Positions 33,404 to 42,927 of a DNA stretch of 50,603 nucleotides are shown here, piece after piece; the first letter of the stretch is position 1, and each line of letters starts with the position of its first letter. The notes below the pieces were generated by a model. It worked only from the letters and a program-made list of their open reading frames with translations. It made no database searches and was not told the DNA's origin. The stretch covers positions 1-50,603 of the forward strand of contig JAEXMK010000114.1 in assembly GCA_023444445.1 (NCBI GenBank), given 5' to 3'. The position numbers and the translations under genes were made by a program. Source of the stretch: Pseudomonadota bacterium. GTDB taxonomy: Bacteria > Pseudomonadota > Alphaproteobacteria > Rhizobiales > Rhizobiaceae.

Positions 33404-35282
33404 AACCTCCGGTGCCATCAGGCTGTTTTTCCCCAACCCATCGTTGACGCTGGTCTATTTTGAAGCGCTGGCCAATGCGCTGGACGCGGGCGCGACTGAC
33501 GTGTCGATCGATATCGACATTCAAGCTTTTGATCAGCCCGAGACGTTGAAAATTGCCGTCTCGGACAACGGCGATGGGTTCACCGACGAGAACTTCGATC
33601 GTTTCAAAACCCTGTTGAAGCCCAGGGACAAGTTCCACAAGGGAATTGGTCGCTTGGTGTTTCTTAATTACTTCAATCGCGTTGAAGTTGTCAGTACACG
33701 GGACACCTGGCAAAGGACGTTTACTTTTAAAGAAGGCTTTGATGGCAACGCGCCACTTCAAAATATTGAGCAGTCCAAAGCCGCCAAAACAGCGCTCACA
33801 TTCACTGGTTTTACCGGAGCGCGCGTAAAGTCCTATGACGATCTGAAACCGGATGCCATCAAGCCGCTCTTGATCGAACAGTTTCTACCGACTCTGGATG
33901 CGCGCAAACGTGATGGCAAAGCATTCAAGATTTCGGTCAACTTAAAAACCAATGAAAGCAACGCGCAGAAAGATTTCTTTCCGAACGAGGTAGCGATAAC
34001 TGCCGATGACTTGCCAGCAATGACCAAGATCACCATCCAGGACAATACACTGGATGCCATCTCGACCATTGATATGCACTATCACATTGCTCCGGTATCA
34101 GGAAAAGGCAGCTCACTTGTCGCGTTTAGTATCGATGGCCGAACAATACCAGCGAACCTGATCCCTTCGTCATCGTTCCCGCCGGGGCACCTTTGCGTTT
34201 TTCTCTTCGAGTCCGAGCTTTTCCATTCGAATGCGGACAGCTCTCGGCAAAAGCTTGTGCTGCCAGAGGGAACACCTGAGGCTCATCTTTTCCGAGTTCT
34301 GCGCCGTGAACTTGGCAGGGTTCTGGCTGAGCAGGTCCCACAGATCACCGAACGGAATGAAAAAACCAAAGAAAAATTTGAAGAGCAATTCCCACATTTG
34401 CTCGGATTTTTTGAGGACGACACCGTTGGCCTAATCGACCGGGATGATGCGCTGTCGATCGCACAGCAGCGATTTTTCAAAGAGCAGAAGGCAATACTTC
34501 AGTCTGAAAAGCTGAACGATGCCTCGTACGAAAAATCCTTGGAAATGTCATCCCGAACGCTGACCGAGTATATTTTGTATCGAGACAAAATCATTAGTCG
34601 AATGAAGGAGATGACGGGTGGCAACGCAGAATCCGAGATTCACAATCTGATCGTTCCACGATTTAAAGAGTATTCGCAAAGCGCCATGCCATCTGAGATA
34701 TACCAGAATAATGCTTGGTTGCTCGATGACAAATTCATGGTTTTCAGGACCATCCTGAGCGAGAAGAGCATGGATGCCGTCATCAATGCCGTACGCCTGG
34801 ATGATGAAGTCGTAGGCGATACGGGTCGGCCGGATATCGCGATGATCTTTTCGGCAGACCCCAGCGACTCAACGCCAGTCGATGTCGTGGTTGTTGAGAT
34901 CAAAAAGAAGACGGATGACGAGAAAGACAATTCCTACGCTGTGAATCAGCTCCTGGACCGAGCTGGTAAGCTTGTTGCGCATTGTCCGAACATTCAGCGC
35001 GTTTGGTATTACGCGATTATGGACGTCAATGACGTAATGGCCTTTCGCTTAAGGCAGCTTAAGTGGACGCCATTTTTCTCAAAAGGAAGGGTTTACTATC
35101 AGGAATTTGAGACCCCGCATCCTGATGGTCGCGTTATCCCGACGCCGACCTTCGTAGTTTCGTTTGATGCAGTCGTAGCTGATGCCGAAAGCAGAAACCA
35201 TACCTTCTTAGAGATTCTACGGGAGGGTATGAAAAAATACGCTGACGAACATGCCGACAGCAAAGCTCCTGGCGATGAATAA
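33393..35282 (+). CDS. GHKL (paraMORC/MutL-like) ATPase fused to a PD-(D/E)XK-type nuclease domain
   Basis: A 629-residue protein. The Bergerat ATP site is explicit: N-box YFEALANALDAGA (22-34), G1 DNGDGF (58-63), G2 FHKGIGRLVFLNYF (81-94). A transducer-like middle follows, including a lysine in SSRQKLVLPEG. A helical Lys/Glu-rich stretch covers about 315-420. The C-terminal part carries RPD (D481), then VDVVVVEIKKK (E502, K504), which is the D-(x)n-E-x-K pattern of PD-(D/E)XK nucleases, plus YAVNQLLDRAGKL. Similar GHKL ATPases are known from restriction-modification neighbourhoods as paraMORC proteins. It is visibly AT-richer than flanking genes and is not a core BREX-3 component, so it may be a later addition. 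Confidence 0.8.
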   Translation: MDIETSGAIRLFFPNPSLTLVYFEALANALDAGATDVSIDIDIQAFDQPETLKIAVSDNGDGFTDENFDRFKTLLKPRDKFHKGIGRLVFLNYFNRVEVVSTRDTWQRTFTFKEGFDGNAPLQNIEQSKAAKTALTFTGFTGARVKSYDDLKPDAIKPLLIEQFLPTLDARKRDGKAFKISVNLKTNESNAQKDFFPNEVAITADDLPAMTKITIQDNTLDAISTIDMHYHIAPVSGKGSSLVAFSIDGRTIPANLIPSSSFPPGHLCVFLFESELFHSNADSSRQKLVLPEGTPEAHLFRVLRRELGRVLAEQVPQITERNEKTKEKFEEQFPHLLGFFEDDTVGLIDRDDALSIAQQRFFKEQKAILQSEKLNDASYEKSLEMSSRTLTEYILYRDKIISRMKEMTGGNAESEIHNLIVPRFKEYSQSAMPSEIYQNNAWLLDDKFMVFRTILSEKSMDAVINAVRLDDEVVGDTGRPDIAMIFSADPSDSTPVDVVVVEIKKKTDDEKDNSYAVNQLLDRAGKLVAHCPNIQRVWYYAIMDVNDVMAFRLRQLKWTPFFSKGRVYYQEFETPHPDGRVIPTPTFVVSFDAVVADAESRNHTFLEILREGMKKYADEHADSKAPGDE

Positions 35283-35299
35283 AGAAAAGATGGGCTGAT

Positions 35300-38065
35300 A
35301 TGAACGATCTACTGAACAACCATCGCAACGGAACGAACGGCCCGGTTGAATGTCTCGGTGAGACCTTTGCCAGCGACGATGTTCGACGTGAGCATTTCCT
35401 GAAGCTGCTGGCCGAGAAGCTGGAAGACCCCGCGTTTCGCAAGCAGGAGGGGTTTCCGAAGGGATCGGATGCGGCGATTCTCGCCATGTCTGACCCGCCA
35501 TACTACACCGCATGCCCGAACCCGTGGCTGGCGGAATTCGTGGCGCATTACGGCAAGCCCTACGACCCGACGGCGAAGTACAGTCGCGAACCGCTGGCGA
35601 TCGATGTGAGCGTGGGTAAGACCGACGCTATCTACAAGGCGCACAGCTACCACACCAAGGTCCCACACTTGGCCATCGTGCCATCGATCCTGCACTACAC
35701 CCAGCCGGGCGAAGTGGTGCTAGACGGTTTTTCTGGTTCGGGAATGACCGGCGTTGCCGCACAATGGTGCGGCACAGCACCGTCCAGCTACCGGCACGAA
35801 CTGGAACTGAGCTGGAAGAAGGAAGGCCGCGCCGCACCCAAATGGGGGGCGCGCCGCGCCGTGCTGAACGATCTGTCGCCAGCTGCCACCTTCATCGGTG
35901 CGAACTACAACATCCCCTTCGATGTCGATGCGTTCGCCAAGGCGGGGGAGCAATTGCTTAAGGCCGTGGAACAGGACGTCGGCTGGATGTACGAAACGCT
36001 TCACAGCGACGGTAAGACCAAGGGTCGCATCGAATATACGGTGTGGAGCGAGGTATTCAGTTGCCCGGAATGCGCGGGCACTGTGAACTTCGTCGCTGAG
36101 GCGCTGGAAGTCGAAAGTAAGCGGGTGCGCGACGTGTTTCCGTGCCCGCACTGCGGCGCGGAACTGAATAAAGACAGGCTGGAGCGCGTGTTGGAATCGC
36201 GCGTCGATCCGGCGACCGGCCAGTCTTGGCAGCGGGTGAAGTTCCAGCCGTCGATCATTGCCTATTCGATCGGTAAGACTCGCTACGAGAAGGAACCTGA
36301 CGCAGCGGACTTGGCCACCTTGGCAGAGATCGAAGCTCTGCCGCTACCCGCGTCCGTGCCAACGAGTCGCTTTCCGATCGAGGATATGTATCACGGCTCA
36401 CGAATTGCTCCCAAAGGCTTCACCCACATCCATCACTTCTTGCTGCCGCGCGCGGCGCAGGCGATGGGCGCATTGTGGGCAAAGGCGCAAGCGCATCCTG
36501 ATGCCCGCGTGCGCCTGTTTCTAGAGTTCTTTGTGGAGCAAGCGATTTGGACGGCCACGTTGTTGAACCGATACCGTCCTACAGGCTTCTCGCAGGTCAA
36601 TCAGTATCTGACAGGCGTGTACTATGTTGCATCTCAACATGCCGAGTGCAGCCCCTGGTACATCCTTGATGGAAAGCTCAGCCGGCTGGCTAAGACGTTT
36701 CAAGCGTTCAAGCCTGCCCCAAATGTGGCTGTCTCGACGGGCACAGCAGCGAGGCTTCCACTATCCGACGACACGGTTGATTACATCTTCACCGATCCGC
36801 CATTCGGCGAGAACATCTATTATGCCGATCTGAACTTTCTGGTCGAGGCTTGGCACGGCGTCACCACCGACGCCAAACCGGAAGCCATCATCGACAAGTT
36901 CAAGAACAAGGCGCTGCCCGAATACCAGCACCTGATGCAGCGCTGCTTCGCAGAATATCACCGGGTACTGAAGCCGGGGCGCTGGATGACCGTGGTGTTT
37001 TCCAACAGCAAGGCGGCGGTGTGGAACGCTATTCAGGTCGCCTTGCAGCAAGCAGGCTTTGTGGTGGCCGAGGTAACGGCCCTGGACAAGGTGCAGGGCA
37101 GCTACCGGCAAGTAACGTCCACCACTGCCGTCAAGCAGGATCTGGTGATTTCAGCCTATAAACCCAACGGCGGGCTGGAAGACCGTTTTGAGAAGAGCGG
37201 CGCGACCGTGGAGTCGGCCTGGGACTTCGTGCAGACCCATTTGCGCAATCTCTCCGTCACCAAGGTGAAGAGCGGTGAACTGGAGTTCATCGTCGAGCGT
37301 GATCCACGCCGCATCTACGACAGGTTGGTGGCATGGTTCGTGCGCCACGATGCGCCCGTGCCGCTATCCAGCGACGAGTTCCTCTCCGGTATTCGCAGCC
37401 GCTTTCCCGAGCGTGACGGCATGGTTTTCCTGCCAGAGCAGGTAACAGAATACGACAAGAAGCGCGCTCAAAACGCGCAGGCGCCGCAGATGGAGCTGTT
37501 CGTCTCCGACGAGCGCAGCGCCATCGACTGGGTGGCGGACTTCCTGAAGACGCGGCCTTCTAGCTATCAGGACATTCATCCTGAGTTTACGAAGCAATTG
37601 GGTGCGGGTTGGAAGAAGCACGAGGCGCGACCCGAGCTTATGGCTCTACTGGAGGCAAACTTCCTGCGCTACGATGGCAAGGGCGAGGTGCCGAGCCAGA
37701 TTCACCGCTATCTCTCCACCAACTACCACGACCTTCGCGGTCTGGAGAAAACAGATCCGCGCCTCAACGCCCGCGCACAGGATCGCTGGTATGTGCCCGA
37801 TCCGAACAAGGCGCAGGATTTGGAGAAGAAGCGCGAAAAGGCGCTGCTCAAGGAGTTCGAGACCTACAAGGCATTTACCGGCCGCAAGATCAAGGAAACG
37901 CGGCTGGAGGTGCTACGGGCAGGTTTCAACGCAGCGTGGGCGGCGAAAGACTACGCCACCATCCTCGGCATCGCCCACAAACTGCCCGACGAAACCCTGC
38001 AAGAAGATGAGCGGCTACTCACCCTCTACGACATGGCGCTGACGCGCACCGAAGACGGAGCATAA
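35300..38065 (+). CDS. pglXI: PglXI, BREX type 3 adenine-specific DNA methyltransferase
   Basis: A 921-residue DUF1156-like N6-adenine methyltransferase, expected to mark host DNA as self. The SAM-binding motif LDGFSGSGMTGVAA lies at 141-154. A catalytic-type motif TDPPFGENIYYADLNFLVEAW is at about 498-518. A second SDPPYYTACPNPWL occurs early (64-77). A zinc-ribbon is formed by CPEC and CPHC (about 256-290). The C-terminal third (from about 690) has no motif I recognise and could be the target-recognition part. The start at 35300 follows AAAAGATGGGCTGAT. It starts 17 bp after the GHKL gene and is followed by brxHII after 3 bp. Confidence 0.88.
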   Translation: MNDLLNNHRNGTNGPVECLGETFASDDVRREHFLKLLAEKLEDPAFRKQEGFPKGSDAAILAMSDPPYYTACPNPWLAEFVAHYGKPYDPTAKYSREPLAIDVSVGKTDAIYKAHSYHTKVPHLAIVPSILHYTQPGEVVLDGFSGSGMTGVAAQWCGTAPSSYRHELELSWKKEGRAAPKWGARRAVLNDLSPAATFIGANYNIPFDVDAFAKAGEQLLKAVEQDVGWMYETLHSDGKTKGRIEYTVWSEVFSCPECAGTVNFVAEALEVESKRVRDVFPCPHCGAELNKDRLERVLESRVDPATGQSWQRVKFQPSIIAYSIGKTRYEKEPDAADLATLAEIEALPLPASVPTSRFPIEDMYHGSRIAPKGFTHIHHFLLPRAAQAMGALWAKAQAHPDARVRLFLEFFVEQAIWTATLLNRYRPTGFSQVNQYLTGVYYVASQHAECSPWYILDGKLSRLAKTFQAFKPAPNVAVSTGTAARLPLSDDTVDYIFTDPPFGENIYYADLNFLVEAWHGVTTDAKPEAIIDKFKNKALPEYQHLMQRCFAEYHRVLKPGRWMTVVFSNSKAAVWNAIQVALQQAGFVVAEVTALDKVQGSYRQVTSTTAVKQDLVISAYKPNGGLEDRFEKSGATVESAWDFVQTHLRNLSVTKVKSGELEFIVERDPRRIYDRLVAWFVRHDAPVPLSSDEFLSGIRSRFPERDGMVFLPEQVTEYDKKRAQNAQAPQMELFVSDERSAIDWVADFLKTRPSSYQDIHPEFTKQLGAGWKKHEARPELMALLEANFLRYDGKGEVPSQIHRYLSTNYHDLRGLEKTDPRLNARAQDRWYVPDPNKAQDLEKKREKALLKEFETYKAFTGRKIKETRLEVLRAGFNAAWAAKDYATILGIAHKLPDETLQEDERLLTLYDMALTRTEDGA

Positions 38066-38068
38066 TCC

Positions 38069-40894
38069 GTGACGGGAGGTGGCTTCGATATCGGCGATTG
38101 GTGCTGGCACACGCGGCAGGCTACGCCTTGCCGCGTGGTCGAGCGGCTGACGCTGTGGGGCGATTCGGCCTACCGTGTGTGGCTGCCCGCGAAGGACGCC
38201 GTGCTCCGCGCATGGGCGGCGGAGTTGGCGGTGCTCTCCAGCGTGCGCCCCACGGTGGAGCAGATTCTGCACGCCACTGCGGCGGCCAAGCTGCAGGATG
38301 CGCTCGAAGATAAGCTGCTGCTCGCCCCCATTCAGTCCAGCGTCATCCCGCTACCACACCAAATCTATGCACTGAACCGCGCCGTCGGACAGGATCGCAT
38401 CCGCTACCTGTTGGCTGACGAGGTGGGTCTGGGCAAGACAATTGAGGCCGGTCTGGTTCTGCGCGAACTGAAGTTGCGCGGACGTGCCAAGCGCATTCTG
38501 GTGGTCGCGCCAAAAGGGCTGGTGCGACAATGGCAGGCGGAAATGCGCCAGCATTTTGGGGAGTCGTTCCATTTCGTCGATCCCTCATCGCTGGCTGCTT
38601 TGCGGCAATGGCGCGGGGTTAGTGACGAAGACAATGCCTGGCGGATGCACGACCAAGTGATCTGCGCCCTGGATTCGGTGAAGCCGATGGAATCGCGACG
38701 TGGCTGGAGCCTGGATCAGATCCAGGCCTACAACCGCGAACGCTTCGAGGATCTGGTGTCGGCGGCCTGGGATCTCGTCATCATCGATGAAGCTCACCGT
38801 ATGGGCGGTAGCACGGAACAGGTGGCGCGCTACAAACTGGGCGCGGCGCTGGCCGAAGCCTCGCCCTATCTGCTGCTGCTTTCGGCTACGCCCCACCAAG
38901 GTAAGACCGATCAGTTCATGCGCTTGATGCAGTTGCTGGATAGGGATGCTTTCCTCGACGAAGGCAGCGTCAGTCGCGAGCGTGTGCAGCCTTTCGTGAT
39001 CCGCACCGAGAAGCGCGCCGCCATCAATGCCGAAGGGCAGCCACTGTTCCGCCCCCGGCTCACACGCTTGCACCCTGTTGCGTGGCAGGCGCGGCACGCG
39101 GCGCAACAGCAACTGTACGAAGCCGTAACCGATTATGTGCGCCACGGCTACAATCAGGCTCTGGCAGCCAAGCAGCGCCACATCGGCTTTCTGATGATCT
39201 TGATGCAGCGGCTGGTGACGTCCAGCACCGCTGCCATCCGCGCCACGCTGGAGAAACGCCAAGCCGCTCTGGACACGTCGCAGCCGCAGCCGCGCCTCTT
39301 CGACACTCTCAGCGTCGACGAGTGGGCTGATCTTGACGGTGAAGCGCAGGTGGAACTAGCGCTTCAAGCCAACGGTCTGGAGCTGGAGAAATCGGAGGTC
39401 GAAACGCTGTTGGCGTTGGCGCGCTCTACCGAGGCTGCCGGCACCGACGCAAAGGCCGAAAGCCTGCTGGAGCTGATTTACAAGCTGCAACAGGAGGAAG
39501 GTGACCCTGCGCTGAAAATCCTGGTGTTCACCGAGTTCGTGCCGACGCAGGCGATGCTGTCGGACTACATGGAAAGCCGGGGCTTTACGGTAGCCACGCT
39601 CAACGGTGGCATGGACATGGAAGCCCGCACCCGAACTTTGCAGACTTTCGCAGGGGACGCGCGAGTGCTGATTTCAACCGATGCGGGCGGCGAAGGTTTG
39701 AACCTCCAATTCTGCCACGTCATCGTCAATTTCGACATGCCGTGGAATCCGATGCGCATCGAGCAACGCATCGGCCGCGTGGATCGTATCGGTCAGAAGC
39801 ACGTCGTTCGCGCTCTGAACTTCGTGCTGGAAGACACGGTGGAATACCGCGTCCGGCAGGTTCTGGAGGAAAAACTTGCCATCATCGCCGATGAGTTCGG
39901 CGTGGACAAAGCGGCAGATGTCATGGATTCAGCCGAAGTGGAGCCGGTGTTCGACGAACTTTTCGTCCAAAGTCTCCAGCACCCGGAAGCAATTCAACGC
40001 GAATGCGAAAGCGTGATTTCGCAGTTGCGCGCCACTCTGGAGGAATCCAACCGGAACAGCGGTCTACTGATCGTACCCCACGACCTCGATGCGGAGCAAG
40101 CGCGCAAGTGGCGCGACCACCCGGCGCAATTCTGGTTGGAACGTGCCGTCGTCAACGGACTGCCACTACGCGGCGGATCGGCGACCCAAGATGGCAAACT
40201 CTGGCACGTGCGCTGGGCTGACGGTGCAGAGACACCACAGGCCTGCTTCGACGTGCGCGCTGCAGGCGAAAATCCGGCGGCAGAATGGCTGACAATGGAA
40301 GACACGCGAGCGCGGGCTATCATCAGTGATATACCGCGGTTCGTTGCAGGCCAGCCTTTGCCCGTAATCCGGGTGACGGGCCTGCCGGACTCATTCAGCG
40401 GTATCTGGTCGCTATGGGAAATCGGACTTGCCGCACCGGGCGCGAACCGAAAGCGTTTTCTGCCGGTCTTCGTCAATGACGAGGGGCGCTCTTTTGTGCC
40501 TGCCGCCAAGCGGGTTTGGGATCTGTTGTTGACGGAAACCGTGTCCGTGTCGTCAGTGGCCGATCCGGAAGATTCTGCACGCTGGTACGAGACGTCGTTC
40601 TCGGTGGCAGGCACGCAAGGCGAATCCCTGTTCACAGCGCTAACAGAAGAGCACCTTTCCCGTATCAACGAAGAACGGGATCGTGCCACGTACGCTTTCG
40701 ATGCTCGTAACCAGGCGATCGGGCGCATTGGCCTGCCTGCCGTGCGCCAGTTCCGTCGCCGGCGCCTGCAAACCGAGCACGAGGCACGCCTGGCCGCGCT
40801 TGACGAAATGAAGTCCAGCGTGCCGGAATTGAATGCCGTGACCATGGTTCGGATTGACGCCAATGCCGGCAAGACCAGCGAGCGTGCCGCATGA
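38069..40894 (+). CDS. brxHII: BrxHII, SNF2/RapA-like helicase of BREX type 3
   Basis: A 941-residue superfamily 2 DNA translocase. Motif I DEVGLGKT (117-124), motif II DEAH (240-243) and motif III SATPHQG are followed by LVFTEFVPTQAML, LISTDAGGEGLNLQ and motif VI QRIGRVDRIGQ (566-576). The C-terminal 300 residues are helicase-family specific and unclassified. The start is GTG at 38069, immediately after pglXI. Overlaps pglZ by ATGA. DrmD of DISARM is a close relative in form, but the neighbours place this one in BREX. Confidence 0.9.
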   Translation: MTGGGFDIGDWCWHTRQATPCRVVERLTLWGDSAYRVWLPAKDAVLRAWAAELAVLSSVRPTVEQILHATAAAKLQDALEDKLLLAPIQSSVIPLPHQIYALNRAVGQDRIRYLLADEVGLGKTIEAGLVLRELKLRGRAKRILVVAPKGLVRQWQAEMRQHFGESFHFVDPSSLAALRQWRGVSDEDNAWRMHDQVICALDSVKPMESRRGWSLDQIQAYNRERFEDLVSAAWDLVIIDEAHRMGGSTEQVARYKLGAALAEASPYLLLLSATPHQGKTDQFMRLMQLLDRDAFLDEGSVSRERVQPFVIRTEKRAAINAEGQPLFRPRLTRLHPVAWQARHAAQQQLYEAVTDYVRHGYNQALAAKQRHIGFLMILMQRLVTSSTAAIRATLEKRQAALDTSQPQPRLFDTLSVDEWADLDGEAQVELALQANGLELEKSEVETLLALARSTEAAGTDAKAESLLELIYKLQQEEGDPALKILVFTEFVPTQAMLSDYMESRGFTVATLNGGMDMEARTRTLQTFAGDARVLISTDAGGEGLNLQFCHVIVNFDMPWNPMRIEQRIGRVDRIGQKHVVRALNFVLEDTVEYRVRQVLEEKLAIIADEFGVDKAADVMDSAEVEPVFDELFVQSLQHPEAIQRECESVISQLRATLEESNRNSGLLIVPHDLDAEQARKWRDHPAQFWLERAVVNGLPLRGGSATQDGKLWHVRWADGAETPQACFDVRAAGENPAAEWLTMEDTRARAIISDIPRFVAGQPLPVIRVTGLPDSFSGIWSLWEIGLAAPGANRKRFLPVFVNDEGRSFVPAAKRVWDLLLTETVSVSSVADPEDSARWYETSFSVAGTQGESLFTALTEEHLSRINEERDRATYAFDARNQAIGRIGLPAVRQFRRRRLQTEHEARLAALDEMKSSVPELNAVTMVRIDANAGKTSERAA

Positions 40895-42927
40895 ACAAAT
40901 GGCATCAACGCATTCTTGGCTCTTTTACGGCGGATCTCTCTCGGCTGTGGGTGGCCTGCGATCCCGACGGCGTGCTGCTCGACGAAAAGCTCCTGTCCGA
41001 ATTGCGCTCTCGCGGTTTCGAGGTGATGGGATACGACGACCCCTTTAGGTTTCGCGCTGAATATGAGGAGCGGTATCGCGCAGCTTGGGATTCCAACGAC
41101 CCGGCGCCGTCATCAGCGCTGATCGTGCATCTGAGCCACGACAACGCGAACGATTTGCCCTGGGACATCGTACATAACGCTCGCCCAGCAGTTCGACTGA
41201 ATCTCGCCGAACTGCTCCCCAAGCTAGCGTATGGCGCTGTGCGGCAAGTAGAGCCGGAAAGGCTGGGCTTACTGTTCGATGCCCACCAAACCGAGTTGCA
41301 GTCTGTGCGCGGTGAAAAAGAATCGAGGGATTTCATCCTCGAGCACGTTTATCAGTTGACGCCGCGATCCATCCGCACGCCTGTAGATTTCTGGCGCGAA
41401 ACGCTGCGACTGCACTTTGCTGGGCGCGCATTACCGGAGCCGTTCGCCGAGCATGTGGCGACCATCCTCCACGACAGAGGCTTGCTTGTCGGCCATCCGG
41501 TATCAGAGTGGTTGTCATCCAAGAGTGCGCTGCTGCGTGTGGTGCAGCATGGGTGGTATCGCAATCTTGAAAAGCTCAAGCTGGATGGCAATCCTGTAAT
41601 CAAGGCTCCTGTGACACCCGATGGTGCAGGCGAAACCGGCATGGAAATCGAGATCCCCTTTGATCACACCGACGTACACGCAATCATCGATTCGATGTTC
41701 CTTGACGGCAGCTTACATCCGCTTGCGGTATCCGCCGTTCCAACCGCCATGCCGGGCTGGATCAAAGCCGGCGTCGTTGCCGACAAGTCGTCACAACTCG
41801 CGCTGATGGAAAAAAGCATTGAGGCGCTTGCCTCGGCGGTGCCGAATGTAGATTCCTCTCATAGGCAGTGGAGCGACTTTGCCAAGCGCTTTGGCGAGAT
41901 GCTGAGCCGGGTTCACGACCTGCCAGGCATGGATGCCGGTGAACGGATGACTACCATCAGAGCGCGTGTCAAAGAGATCCAGACACTGGCGGACGAACAG
42001 TTGCAGGCATGGATCATCGCAGGCCACTATGCCGACCTGATCCTACAACCGTCAATCAAAGGCCCGGTGATGGTGCACCACGTTCCGCGCTTCCTGCGGC
42101 AGCGCCGCAGCGCGGGCGAGATCAAGGTTGCACTACTGGTGTTCGACGGAATGGCTTTCGATCAATGGGTACAGATCAGGGAGCATCTGATTGCCACCCA
42201 GCAGCCTTTCTCGTTCGACGAGAACACCGCCTTTGCGTGGCTTCCCACGGTTACATCAGTGTCCCGCCAAGCGCTCTTCTCCGGTTTGAGACCACGTGAG
42301 TTCGACGATTCCATAGACCACACCAACAAGGAAGAAGCCTTGTGGAAAGCGTTTTGGCAAAGCGAAGGCAATATTGCGTCCGGCGAGGTAATGTACCGTC
42401 GCTCGCTGCACCAGGTCGAGCAACTGGATACCCTGGAAGCCGACATTACAAGCCGTAAGCCCAGTGTCTTGGGGCTGGTAATCGATGAGGTGGATGAACG
42501 ACTACACAAAGAGCGGTCCAAGGAAGATGTAGCGATGTGGATCGGGCGCTGGCTCGGCTCCGGCTTTGTTGAGCGCCTGTTTGCCTTCCTGCTAAGCGAA
42601 GGGTTCAGCATCTACGTCACCGCGGATCACGGCAATGTAGATGCTATCGGCGTAGGTCGGCCCAATCAGGGAGTAATCGCAGAAACACGTGGCGAGCGCG
42701 TGCGTGTTTATCGTAGCGACCCGTTGCGCGCCGAGTCCGCGGTGGCCTATCCGGGTACTGTCGCCCTGGACATCTCCGGGTTGCCAGCGAACTTGAAACC
42801 ACTCTTCGCTGGCGGGCGCACTGCCTTCGTTCCGAACGGCGAGCAGGTGGTCGTCCATGGCGGCGTGTCGGTCGAGGAACTGGTCGTTCCCTTCGTGAGG
42901 GTCTCAGATATGAGTGGAGCTAGGTGA
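40891..42927 (+). CDS. pglZ: PglZ, BREX alkaline-phosphatase-superfamily protein
   Basis: A 678-residue protein, the defining BREX component. The metal-binding features of the alkaline phosphatase fold are readable: LLVFDGMAFDQW with D419, PTVTSVSRQALFSG (nucleophile region, 452-465), VTADHGN with D579/H580, and HGGVSVEELVVPF with H656. The N-terminal 400 residues are the variable PglZ part. In other BREX systems PglZ proteins bind divalent metals and are needed for defence; the substrate is unknown. It overlaps brxHII (ATGA) and brxA (GTGA). Confidence 0.92.
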   Translation: MNKWHQRILGSFTADLSRLWVACDPDGVLLDEKLLSELRSRGFEVMGYDDPFRFRAEYEERYRAAWDSNDPAPSSALIVHLSHDNANDLPWDIVHNARPAVRLNLAELLPKLAYGAVRQVEPERLGLLFDAHQTELQSVRGEKESRDFILEHVYQLTPRSIRTPVDFWRETLRLHFAGRALPEPFAEHVATILHDRGLLVGHPVSEWLSSKSALLRVVQHGWYRNLEKLKLDGNPVIKAPVTPDGAGETGMEIEIPFDHTDVHAIIDSMFLDGSLHPLAVSAVPTAMPGWIKAGVVADKSSQLALMEKSIEALASAVPNVDSSHRQWSDFAKRFGEMLSRVHDLPGMDAGERMTTIRARVKEIQTLADEQLQAWIIAGHYADLILQPSIKGPVMVHHVPRFLRQRRSAGEIKVALLVFDGMAFDQWVQIREHLIATQQPFSFDENTAFAWLPTVTSVSRQALFSGLRPREFDDSIDHTNKEEALWKAFWQSEGNIASGEVMYRRSLHQVEQLDTLEADITSRKPSVLGLVIDEVDERLHKERSKEDVAMWIGRWLGSGFVERLFAFLLSEGFSIYVTADHGNVDAIGVGRPNQGVIAETRGERVRVYRSDPLRAESAVAYPGTVALDISGLPANLKPLFAGGRTAFVPNGEQVVVHGGVSVEELVVPFVRVSDMSGAR

